A stretch of 22,292 nucleotides of DNA, taken from NCBI GenBank assembly GCA_038062165.1, contig JBBTXQ010000019.1:1-22292 (forward strand), in the 5' to 3' direction. Positions 1 through 5,710 of this stretch are shown piece after piece (position 1 is the stretch's first letter; every line of letters starts with the position of its first letter). The stretch is from DATDSR01 sp038062165. GTDB lineage: Bacteria > Patescibacteriota > Minisyncoccia > Phycocordibacterales > DATDSR01. The notes under the pieces are model-generated. The model worked only from the letters and a program-made list of their open reading frames with translations. It did no database searches and was not told where the DNA came from. The position numbers and the translations under genes were made by a program.

Positions 1-56
1 TTATGCGTGATAGATTCGGCTAGCTCGTCCTTTGCATTGTCTCTTTGCGTAACCAT
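1..56 (-). CDS. 5' end of an unidentified gene (partial)
   Basis: An open frame begins with ATG at 56 on the minus strand and runs off the left edge; only 18 codons are visible (MVTQRDNAKDELAESITH). The peptide is charged and helix-like, which fits a real N-terminus but is too short to name. Support comes mainly from the upstream promoter: TTACAT, a 17-nt spacer and TATAAT end 8 nt before the ATG. It is divergent from ftsK. No Shine-Dalgarno sequence is visible. Function unknown. Confidence 0.5.
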   Translation of the reverse strand, partial: MVTQRDNAKDELAESITH

Positions 57-64
57 TAAGGTCA

Positions 65-93
65 ATTATACGCCCACCGGAGTCCTAATGTAA
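65..93 (-). promoter_or_regulatory. Promoter of the partial left-edge gene
   Basis: On the minus strand a -35-like TTACAT (93-88), a 17-nt spacer and a perfect TATAAT (70-65) are followed by 8 nt and then the ATG at 56. The expected transcription start falls at or within a base or two of the ATG, so the mRNA would be leaderless. Confidence 0.6.
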
Positions 94-110
94 ACTCCTT
101 GTTTATAGGC

Positions 111-138
111 TTAAAATATTGCTTATATCTGTTACAAT
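111..138 (+). promoter_or_regulatory. Extended -10 promoter of ftsK
   Basis: TGTTACAAT (130-138) is an extended -10 element with hexamer TACAAT at 133-138. The possible -35 TTAAAA at 111-116 is weak. The hexamer ends 3 nt before GTG 142 and 6 nt before GTG 145, so transcription would start at about the second GTG. Confidence 0.5.
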
Positions 139-141
139 TAA

Positions 142-2373
142 GTGGTGAAAAAGTTCAAGGACGAAAATAAAAAAGATAATAAGGTCATTCGTAAAATTAA
201 TACAGGCATAAAAGACGGTGTTAAGCACACGATATTGGCCATAACCCTCCTAGCTCTATCCATCCTACTCATTCTTTCGTCGAGGGAGTTAGCCGGGCCT
301 GTTGGTGAGTACATATACAGGATATTGCACTATCTATTCGGCACAGGTTATTATCTGGCTCCTATTATATGTCTTTTAATGTCTATCTCCTTCCTGCGTC
401 CTTCAGAGCAAAAAATTGTAGGTTGGCGCTGGCTTGGCATGAGTCTTTTTCTTTTGTCTGGATTAGGGTTGATCGAATTAGGTTTCGCCAATAATAGAGC
501 GGGTGTTGTGGGTTGGGCCGTGGCCACTTTTGTAAACAAGCTTTTTGGCACTGCTAGTTGGATAATCTTCATTTCACTATTGTGCATATCGCTCATTCTT
601 GTTTTCGAAACAAGCTTCTCGCTTGGTAGCCTCTGGGAAAAATTACGTCGCAAAAAAGAAATTGAGCAAGAAAAGTTAGGCCTAATCGAGGATCAGGATG
701 CCGACACTGATGAAGAGGAATCAAGTAATGAAACTAAACTAGAACCTATTCCAGTACCTAGTCTGCAAGAGAAAATATTTGGTAGGAAAAAATTTGACCA
801 GGAAGAGTTTGTGCCCATTGTGCGAGCGGACAGATTACCTTATGTTGCACCACCACTTGAGCTATTGGGGAGAGATTCTGGCAAACCAGCCGCGGGGGAT
901 ATAAAAGCAAATTCAAATATTATCAAACGCACACTCTCGAACTTTGGTATTGAAGTGGAGATGGACGAGATCTCTATTGGTCCATCAATCACTCGATACG
1001 CTCTCAAGCCAGCAGAAGGTGTTAAGTTGTCAAAAATAGTCACGCTTCAGAACGATCTCTCGCTTGCACTGGCCGCTCATCCGCTTAGAGTAGAAGCTCC
1101 CATTCCTGGCAAGTCATTGGTGGGTATTGAGGTACCTAATTCTGTTAAAACGACGGTGCGTCTAGGTAGCATCCTGGAAGACGAAAATTTTAAAACTTCC
1201 GACAAATCACTTTTGGTCGCACTCGGAAAAAATATTGCCGGAAATGTGCAGTTCGCAGATATTGCTAAGATGCCTCACTTGCTGATTGCTGGCACTACCG
1301 GCTCGGGCAAGTCTGTAACTATCCACGCCCTAATATTGGCTCTTTTGTACAGAAATGGTCCGGAGAATTTGCGCTTCATCATGATCGATCCCAAGCGGGT
1401 AGAATTGACCATGTACAACAATATCCCTCACTTACTCACGTCAGTTGTAACTAATCCTAAAAAAGCTATTTTGTCGCTCAAGTGGGCGGCTAAAGAAATG
1501 GATAGACGTTACGACATATTAGAAGCCGAGCAAGCCCGTGATATAAAATCGTACCACGAGAATATTTACAACCCAGCATTGCTGAAATTTAACGAGAGTG
1601 TGGCCAATGGTAAGTTGGGCGATGGCGAACACGAGAAGCTCCTGCAAGCATTACCTGAACCGATGCCTTATATATTGATTGTGATAGACGAATTGGCCGA
1701 TATCATGTCTACTTACCCGCGCGAATTGGAAGCGGCTATTGTACGCATCGCGCAAATGTCACGAGCAGTCGGCATCCATCTCGTGCTCTCAACACAGAGA
1801 CCTTCTACTGAAGTGATTACTGGGCTTATAAAAGCAAACGTGCCATCGCGCGTGGCCCTGCAAGTGCCATCCCAAATTGATTCGCGCACTATTATTGACA
1901 TGCCGGGGGCAGAGAAACTCCTCGGCGCGGGTGATCTGCTCTATTTGACTGGCGAAACTTCCAAGCCAACTCGTCTCCAGTCAGCATATGTTTCTGAAGG
2001 TGAGGTAAAGAAGGTAGTGCGATTCATAATAGACAACAATGATGGAAGTGAGCCCGATATCGAGATCACGGGTGGGGAAAACAGTAATTCTGATTTCTCG
2101 CTTAGCAATAGTGCGAGTGGTGGGGGGAATGACGACGATGAGTTGTACGAGCAAGCGCGAGAAATAGTCCGATCTGCGGGCCGTGCATCTTCGTCACTTT
2201 TGCAACGCAAACTCAAAGTAGGCTATGCGAGGGCGGCCAGATTACTCGATATGCTTGAAGAGCGTGGTGTGGTGGGCCCGGGCTCGGGTGCTAAACCAAG
2301 AGAAGTCTTCGGAGCCACCGGCAGTGCGACCGATCAGTACGCGAAAGAATTCAGTAAACAAGAAGAATTATGA
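142..2373 (+). CDS. ftsK: DNA translocase FtsK
   Basis: FtsK/SpoIIIE-type ATP-driven DNA pump that moves chromosome ends across the closing septum. The N-terminal ~155 residues hold several hydrophobic helices (about 28-46, 65-85, 97-114, 138-155), then comes a short acidic linker (about 180-200), much shorter than in E. coli FtsK. The motor has Walker A GTTGSGKS at 384-391 and Walker B ILIVIDELAD at 511-520. A C-terminal winged-helix gamma domain (about 665-722) ends in the usual KPREV motif. At 743 residues it is full length for the compact SpoIIIE-like form. The start is GTG 142 or, given the promoter position, GTG 145. It overlaps the next gene by 4 nt (ATGA), suggesting translational coupling. 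Identification is firm. Confidence 0.97.
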   Translation: MVKKFKDENKKDNKVIRKINTGIKDGVKHTILAITLLALSILLILSSRELAGPVGEYIYRILHYLFGTGYYLAPIICLLMSISFLRPSEQKIVGWRWLGMSLFLLSGLGLIELGFANNRAGVVGWAVATFVNKLFGTASWIIFISLLCISLILVFETSFSLGSLWEKLRRKKEIEQEKLGLIEDQDADTDEEESSNETKLEPIPVPSLQEKIFGRKKFDQEEFVPIVRADRLPYVAPPLELLGRDSGKPAAGDIKANSNIIKRTLSNFGIEVEMDEISIGPSITRYALKPAEGVKLSKIVTLQNDLSLALAAHPLRVEAPIPGKSLVGIEVPNSVKTTVRLGSILEDENFKTSDKSLLVALGKNIAGNVQFADIAKMPHLLIAGTTGSGKSVTIHALILALLYRNGPENLRFIMIDPKRVELTMYNNIPHLLTSVVTNPKKAILSLKWAAKEMDRRYDILEAEQARDIKSYHENIYNPALLKFNESVANGKLGDGEHEKLLQALPEPMPYILIVIDELADIMSTYPRELEAAIVRIAQMSRAVGIHLVLSTQRPSTEVITGLIKANVPSRVALQVPSQIDSRTIIDMPGAEKLLGAGDLLYLTGETSKPTRLQSAYVSEGEVKKVVRFIIDNNDGSEPDIEITGGENSNSDFSLSNSASGGGNDDDELYEQAREIVRSAGRASSSLLQRKLKVGYARAARLLDMLEERGVVGPGSGAKPREVFGATGSATDQYAKEFSKQEEL

Positions 2374-2738
2374 TCAAGAAAAGCGTAATAATTACACTCG
2401 TTCTTATCACTCTCACTTTTGCTTATTTCAAGGCTCATGACTTATTACTTGGGGTCAAAATCTCTATAGACACACCCACTAATGGCGAGACTTTAAACGA
2501 ACAGTTCATAACGATTAAAGGCAAGGCTCCAGGTAATACGTTACTGACCATCAACGGGGCCAAAGTCTTGACTGATGTTAAGGGTAGCTTCCAAAAAGAA
2601 CTCCTTCTGGGTTTGGGGTATAATATGATCGAGATCAAAGCTCTTGATAGATTCAACCGGGAGAAGAAAGAAGTGCTTGAATTAGTCTACCGACCCAGTT
2701 TAGAAGATAATCATATTTCAGTAAAATGGTCCCGTTAG
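2370..2738 (+). CDS. Membrane-anchored Ig-like domain protein
   Basis: A 122-residue protein with an N-terminal hydrophobic segment (about 5-20: signal anchor or uncleaved signal) and one beta-sandwich-like domain (about 30-107). The pattern IDTPTNGETL...ITIKGKAPGN...LTINGAKVLTD..GSF is typical of bacterial Ig-like or glucodextranase-B-like domains. It is probably exported and held at the membrane. No catalytic residues are evident. Its ATG overlaps the ftsK stop codon, so it is co-transcribed and probably coupled to ftsK. The stop codon TAG lies inside the left arm of the inverted repeat in front of recA. The exact function is unknown. Confidence 0.85.
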   Translation: MIKKSVIITLVLITLTFAYFKAHDLLLGVKISIDTPTNGETLNEQFITIKGKAPGNTLLTINGAKVLTDVKGSFQKELLLGLGYNMIEIKALDRFNREKKEVLELVYRPSLEDNHISVKWSR

Positions 2739-2807
2739 AAGTATGGAGCTATAATGTCAATAGAATGATATACTTGATTACTATTAAACGAAGTAACTTC
2801 TAACGGG
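2731..2807 (+). promoter_or_regulatory. Inverted repeat bracketing the recA promoter
   Basis: Left arm CCCGTTAGAAGT (2731-2742) and right arm ACTTCTAACGGG (2796-2807) are perfect 12-bp inverted copies separated by 53 nt. The right arm touches the recA ATG at 2808. Between them lies the extended -10 TGATATACT (2766-2774), predicting a start near 2781 and a ~27-nt leader; a second candidate TATAAT lies at 2750-2755. The same layout occurs in front of ssb (7013-7091). Operator, insulating hairpin or mobile-element ends are all possible. Confidence 0.7.
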
Positions 2808-3839
2808 ATGGTAAGGAAACCAAAAGCTGCGAAAGAAGCAAAAGAGATCGGCGCGAGCATTGAAGATACTTTGCGTTCTATCCAGACCAAATTTGGTGAA
2901 GGTTCTATTTTGATGCTAGGCGAACGGCCAAAGGTGGGCGTGAACGCTATCTCCACTGGCAGTTTAGGACTTGATATTGCCTTGGGTGTGGGTGGTATGC
3001 CCCGTGGACGCATCATTGAGATATACGGCCCGGAATCGTCGGGCAAAACTACTTTAAGCCTGCACGTAGTGGCCGAAGCGCAAAAGAAGGGCGGTGTATG
3101 CGCGTATATAGATTCTGAACACGCCATGGATCCCGAATACTCGCGCAAGTTGGGAGTGAACATCGATCAGCTCTTAATTTCACAACCTGATTATGGCGAA
3201 CAGGCTCTAGATATCTGCGAATCACTTGTCAGATCAGGCAAGATTGATGTGATTGTAATTGACAGTGTGGCCGCGCTCACGCCAAAAGATGAAATTGAGG
3301 GCGACATGGGCGCCATGCACGTTGGCAAACAGGCCAGACTTATGAGCCAAGCCTTGCGCAAACTCACGCCCATCGTGGCCAAGAGTAAGTGCGTAGTAAT
3401 TTTCATCAATCAGATACGCATGCAGATTGGGGTCATGTTCGGCAACCCCGAGACTACGCCCGGTGGCAAAGCTCTCAAGTTCTACGCAAGCGTGCGTCTC
3501 GACATCAGGCGCATCGCCCAAATCAAAAAGGGTGAGGAAACAGTGGGAGGCAGGCATAGAGTTAAAGTAGTCAAGAACAAAGTAGCCGCCCCATTCAAGC
3601 AAGCCGAATTCGATATCTTATATAACGAAGGCATTTCGCCGGAGGGTGAGGTGCTTGCTCTGGGCGAAAAATACAAAATAATTAACAAATCAAGCGGCGG
3701 CTCATACGAGTACCCAAGCGAGAAAGAAACTCACAAAATGGGCCGCGGCTACGATGCCGCCCGCCAATTCCTAATCGAGAATACTAAGATTAAGAACGAA
3801 CTAGTCAAAAAGATCAAAGAGCAGCTCACCACTAGCTAG
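2808..3839 (+). CDS. recA: Recombinase RecA
   Basis: Strand-exchange ATPase of homologous recombination and repair that forms filaments on single-stranded DNA. It is 343 residues, the normal family length. Walker A GPESSGKT is at 74-81, the Walker B strand IDVIVIDS at about 146-153, the NQIRMQIGVMFGNPETTPGG segment (loop L2 region) at 201-220, and a C-terminal helical domain follows. ATG 2808 is taken as the start because it follows the inverted-repeat arm directly and the N-terminus matches the family. No Shine-Dalgarno sequence is present. It is separated from the upstream gene by its own promoter region. A degraded copy resembling its last codons lies at about 4238-4279, beyond the hicB gene. 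Confidence 0.98.
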   Translation: MVRKPKAAKEAKEIGASIEDTLRSIQTKFGEGSILMLGERPKVGVNAISTGSLGLDIALGVGGMPRGRIIEIYGPESSGKTTLSLHVVAEAQKKGGVCAYIDSEHAMDPEYSRKLGVNIDQLLISQPDYGEQALDICESLVRSGKIDVIVIDSVAALTPKDEIEGDMGAMHVGKQARLMSQALRKLTPIVAKSKCVVIFINQIRMQIGVMFGNPETTPGGKALKFYASVRLDIRRIAQIKKGEETVGGRHRVKVVKNKVAAPFKQAEFDILYNEGISPEGEVLALGEKYKIINKSSGGSYEYPSEKETHKMGRGYDAARQFLIENTKIKNELVKKIKEQLTTS

Positions 3840-3848
3840 TATTCTGGA

Positions 3849-3884
3849 GTGCAGGAGGCTGTGCAGGAGGCTAAACCTCCTGCA
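3849..3884 (+). terminator. Hairpin after recA, with a 12-bp tandem duplication
   Basis: GTGCAGGAGGCT occurs twice in tandem (3849-3860, 3861-3872). The second copy forms a perfect 9-bp stem: TGCAGGAGG (3862-3870), loop CTAAA, CCTCCTGCA (3876-3884). What follows is ATAAAACG rather than a T run, so intrinsic termination is only likely, not certain; it could also protect the mRNA 3' end. Confidence 0.5.
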
Positions 3885-3957
3885 ATAAAACGTTCCTTAA
3901 AATCGAGTCTGTGCAGAAATCTTATAAGATCTCTGGCCCTAATAGAGGGTAAATGGC

Positions 3958-4197
3958 TCATGCCTCTACCATTTCCATGGCAATGAAGGCGGGTTCATTT
4001 ATAGAAATTTGGCGACGATAAGAAATATCGTTTTTAGCAACCTCGAGACACAAACTTATTACCTCACGCACTCGCTTGCGTAATTCAGTAAGAGTCTTGG
4101 CTTGAGTGTGACACCCGGGTAAGCCTTGCACTGATGCTACGAAAAATCCATCTTCATCCTGTCTTATTATTACGCTAAAATTTCTTTTTGCTCGCAT
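3958..4197 (-). CDS. HicB-like antitoxin-family protein (orphan)
   Basis: A small HicB/UPF0150-type protein, a partial RNase-H-like fold normally paired with the HicA RNA-binding toxin. The family pattern is clear: FSVIIRQDEDGFFVASVQGLPGCHTQ, then a helix TLTELRKRVREVISLCLE. The frame opens at 4224, but ATG 4197 (79 residues) is preferred, because a strong TATAAT lies between the two and ends 6 nt before 4197. No HicA gene is adjacent on either side, so it is either an orphan or acts as a stand-alone regulator. The C-terminal ribbon-helix-helix or HTH extension seen in some HicB proteins is missing. Its opposite orientation and the recA-like relic upstream of it suggest it was inserted behind recA. 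Confidence 0.75.
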   Translation of the reverse strand: MRAKRNFSVIIRQDEDGFFVASVQGLPGCHTQAKTLTELRKRVREVISLCLEVAKNDISYRRQISINEPAFIAMEMVEA

Positions 4198-4203
4198 ATT
4201 GAA

Positions 4204-4231
4204 ATTATATGTACCACACAGCAAAAGTCAA
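4204..4231 (-). promoter_or_regulatory. Promoter of the hicB-like gene
   Basis: On the minus strand TTGACT (4231-4226), a 16-nt spacer and TATAAT (4209-4204) are followed by exactly 6 nt and ATG 4197. It matches the sigma-70 consensus at 11 of 12 positions, and the predicted mRNA starts at the ATG. Confidence 0.75.
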
Positions 4232-4237
4232 ACCCCG

Positions 4238-4279
4238 CTCATCAAAAAGATCAATGAACAGTTAAATAGCTCTCAATAG
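4238..4279 (+). pseudogene. Relic resembling the recA C-terminal codons
   Basis: In frame, 4238-4279 reads L-I-K-K-I-N-E-Q-L-N-S-S-Q-stop. The recA C-terminus reads L-V-K-K-I-K-E-Q-L-T-T-S-stop. Over 21 nt (4241-4261 against the recA 3' end) 18 bases match. It is followed closely by a small hairpin (4280-4294). Such a relic would fit a displaced old recA tail. The match is short and Lys-rich, so chance similarity is possible. Confidence 0.35.
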
Positions 4280-4300
4280 AGCCATTTTCTGGCTGTTTGA
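4280..4300 (+). terminator. Small hairpin after the recA-like relic
   Basis: AGCCA (4280-4284), loop TTTTC, TGGCT (4290-4294), then GTTTGATT. It is a weak intrinsic terminator candidate, possibly the original recA terminator. Confidence 0.35.
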
Positions 4301-4321
4301 TTACAAAACATAATTTTGCCC

Positions 4322-4349
4322 TTGACAAGGGCCGTGGGTGTGATATAAT
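4322..4349 (+). promoter_or_regulatory. Strong promoter of the structured RNA
   Basis: Perfect -35 TTGACA (4322-4327), a 16-nt spacer and perfect -10 TATAAT (4344-4349), plus the extended TG motif at 4341-4342. It is the best promoter in the window. Transcription should begin at about 4356. No credible protein gene follows, which points to an abundant RNA. Confidence 0.85.
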
Positions 4350-4355
4350 AGGGAC

Positions 4356-4710
4356 AGACGGTCGCTTAATTGCCAGCCGTACCTGCTCCTACAAACCGCG
4401 CACGGACCCAACCGAGCCTTCCCCCAGCCGGACTAGCTGCAAGAGTCGAGCGCCATGCGTTCGTGAGCTGGCTAGACGCCTGGAGAGAAAGGTCCTATGC
4501 GCCATGAGCGCCATCGGGATCCCGAGCTGCTAGTAGGGGAACACCACACAGGAAGCGAGCAAACGACCGTGAACTTTTTCAGTAAAGCTTCGACCACCGA
4601 CCCTCTGAAAGGAGTTTGCGGTGAAGAAGGAATTCGACGGGCTTTAAGTATAGGCCCAGAAACGAACCGCACCCCGGGCACCGACGCGAAAGCGCACCGC
4701 CCGGGGTTTC
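4356..4710 (+). ncRNA. Highly expressed structured RNA; RNase P- or tmRNA-like, class unresolved
   Basis: About 355 nt of locally GC-rich sequence between a consensus promoter and a GC-rich hairpin, without a convincing reading frame. Seen helices include UCGG-GAUC-CCGA near 4514-4525, an 8-bp stem 4575-4582/4605-4612, a bulged GGGC..GCCC hairpin near 4639-4657, TGCGGT/ACCGCA (about 4617/4666), and a final stem 4671-4679/4699-4707 capped by CGC-GAAA-GCG. For RNase P: a P2-like ACGGTCG near the 5' end, GAGAGAAAGGTCC (4483-4495) and GAGCAAACGACC (4557-4568) recall conserved regions I and II at about the right spacing, but the conserved 3' element ACAGAANCCGGCUUA is absent. For tmRNA: 4559-4585 reads A-N-D-R-E-L-F-Q-stop with the stop in a hairpin loop, but no T-arm or acceptor end was found. 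Length and expression fit either. A gene for a stable RNA is likely; the class is not settled. Confidence 0.65.
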
Positions 4711-4715
4711 ATCAT
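4671..4715 (+). terminator. GC-rich 3' hairpin of the structured RNA
   Basis: ACCCCGGGC (4671-4679) pairs perfectly with GCCCGGGGT (4699-4707). An inner CGC-GAAA-GCG tetraloop hairpin sits at 4685-4694, and TTTCATCATTT follows. It may be the terminator or the RNA's last structural helix, or both. Confidence 0.5.
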
Positions 4716-5075
4716 TTATATAAAGTTTCCCCGGAGGGTAACCCTCCGGGAGAAGAGATCGCGCATGAGCCAGAGGCCTAGGATAAATAGGGCTAGGGTG
4801 AGGGCTTGGACTGTTAATTCTGTGTTAGTAAAAGCCCGAGCTAGGAAACTCACATTTTCGAGGGGAGCAGAAAGGCCGTAGATATTATCTACGAATTTGG
4901 CCACGAAGACTTGTCGGCCTATGGCCCATAGAATAATTGCCAAGCTGTATAACTTAATGGCAAATGGTGAGAGAATTGTGCGCAAATAAGAGACTATGTA
5001 AATCCGGCGCATAACTTTTGTTTTAAGCATTGTCATAATATTTTGATCATGATCATAGTATTTGGAAATTGTCAC
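4716..5075 (-). CDS. Small membrane protein overlapping the sigma gene
   Basis: A 119-residue protein with two hydrophobic segments: about 37-53 (AIKLYSLAIILWAIGRQ) and about 90-106 (LTVQALTLALFILGLW). They flank a ~35-residue loop probably outside the cell, so both ends face the cytosol. Its start overlaps the sigma-factor 3' end by 23 nt if ATG 5075 is used (alternatives are codons 14, 16 or 22), so the two are co-translated. The position downstream of a sigma factor is typical of anti-sigma or partner membrane proteins, but no anti-sigma motif or zinc-binding HxxxCxxC is visible. The last residues (RRVTLRGNFI) come from a 21-bp palindrome. Function unknown. Confidence 0.65.
   Translation of the reverse strand: MTISKYYDHDQNIMTMLKTKVMRRIYIVSYLRTILSPFAIKLYSLAIILWAIGRQVFVAKFVDNIYGLSAPLENVSFLARAFTNTELTVQALTLALFILGLWLMRDLFSRRVTLRGNFI
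4730..4750. repeat. 21-bp palindrome at the 3' end of the membrane-protein gene
   Basis: CCCGGAGGGT (4730-4739), one central A, ACCCTCCGGG (4741-4750): perfect 10-bp arms. It lies between convergent transcription units and also encodes the C-terminus of the membrane protein. It could act as a bidirectional terminator, or be one of the short mobile palindromes seen elsewhere in the window. Confidence 0.7.
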
Positions 5076-5643
5076 TTATTTTTTTAAACTCTTTCTTGGC
5101 TCTATGCACTCGCGTCTTGATAGCCGAGACGCTCACTCCCAATTCTCGCGCAATCTCTTCTTGTGGTTTGTCATCTATGAAATGTAGTGAGAGCACGCGC
5201 GCAAGTGATTCGGGCATGCGGGAAAGGACAGAGGCGACTACGTCTTTATAATTATCTTTCTCTGAACTCCGATGTGAGTGATCTGGAGCCAGAGCCAGAA
5301 TTTCGTCGGGCGCGCTCGCCTCAAGGCCTCCCCTCTTCTTTAACTTCTGATATTGAGTAAAGGTTGTGTTCATAAGTATCTTGTAAGCCCATGAGGAGAA
5401 ACTGGCCCCTTCTTGAGTCTGGAACTTAGAGCTATATAGATAAATTTTAGTGAAAGTCTCTTGGACTACATCTTCTACTTCAGATCTGTCACCCAAAACA
5501 CGCTTCGCTTTGCGTAAAAATGCGTCCTGGTATTTGTCCACAAGTTTGGAGAATAGCTCTGGCCTCTTAATAGACAAAGCTAATATTTCCTCATCTTTGA
5601 GTTCTCCTTGTTGTATTGGATCTTCTAAATATTGCACGAGCAT
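5053..5643 (-). CDS. Sigma-70 family (ECF-like) RNA polymerase sigma factor
   Basis: A two-domain sigma factor of 196 residues from ATG 5643 (the frame also opens at TTG 5655). Region 2 is at about 25-95: FSKLVDKYQDAFLRKAKRVL, then the core-binding DVVQETFTKIYLY and the -10-binding FSSWAYKILMNT. Region 4 is at about 130-190: LSRMPESLARVLSLHFIDD followed by the helix-turn-helix PQEEIARELGVSVSAIKTRVHRAKKEF. Regions 1 and 3 are missing, as in the extracytoplasmic-function group. It is followed by an overlapping membrane-protein gene and is divergent from efp. An inverted repeat GTAAC-N5-GTTAC (5647-5661) sits on its start region and could be an autoregulatory site, but that is speculation. The specific regulon cannot be told. 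Confidence 0.92.
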   Translation of the reverse strand: MLVQYLEDPIQQGELKDEEILALSIKRPELFSKLVDKYQDAFLRKAKRVLGDRSEVEDVVQETFTKIYLYSSKFQTQEGASFSSWAYKILMNTTFTQYQKLKKRGGLEASAPDEILALAPDHSHRSSEKDNYKDVVASVLSRMPESLARVLSLHFIDDKPQEEIARELGVSVSAIKTRVHRAKKEFKKISDNFQIL

Positions 5644-5675
5644 AATGTAACCCAATGTTACTGGGACTTCAAGAC

Positions 5676-5703
5676 TTTACAACTCGCCCAATTCTGCTAA
5701 AGT
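5676..5703 (+). promoter_or_regulatory. Promoter of efp
   Basis: TTTACA (5676-5681), a 16-nt spacer, and an extended -10 TGCTAAAGT with hexamer 5698-5703. Seven nt then separate it from ATG 5711, so the transcript is predicted to start at or next to the ATG. Confidence 0.55.
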
Positions 5704-5710
5704 TGCACTC

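Noticed and set aside
3234..3602. 122-codon open frame antisense to recA
   Set aside because: It lies wholly within recA on the opposite strand, shows no recognisable protein pattern, and recA coding is certain.
3919..3930. 12-bp palindrome ATCTTATAAGAT downstream of the hicB-like gene
   Set aside because: It is AT-rich and unrepeated elsewhere, with no partner site; it could be chance.
4356..4710. Firm assignment as tmRNA (ssrA)
   Set aside because: A tag-like frame and stop-in-hairpin exist, but no T arm, no GGTTCGANTCC and no acceptor ends were found in standard or permuted order. A GGAATTCGACGGG stretch lies after, not before, the tag-like frame.
4356..4710. Firm assignment as RNase P RNA (rnpB)
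   Set aside because: Regions resembling conserved parts I and II are present, but the 3' conserved part ACAGAANCCGGCUUA and its pairing partner are not convincing.
4297..4781. Open frames across the structured-RNA region (both strands, 70-95 codons)
   Set aside because: Low-complexity Arg/Pro/Ser-rich translations without start signals. The promoter, hairpins and length fit an RNA gene better.
5647..5661. GTAAC-N5-GTTAC as a sigma-factor operator
   Set aside because: Only 5-bp arms and no second copy in the window; too weak to list as a feature.
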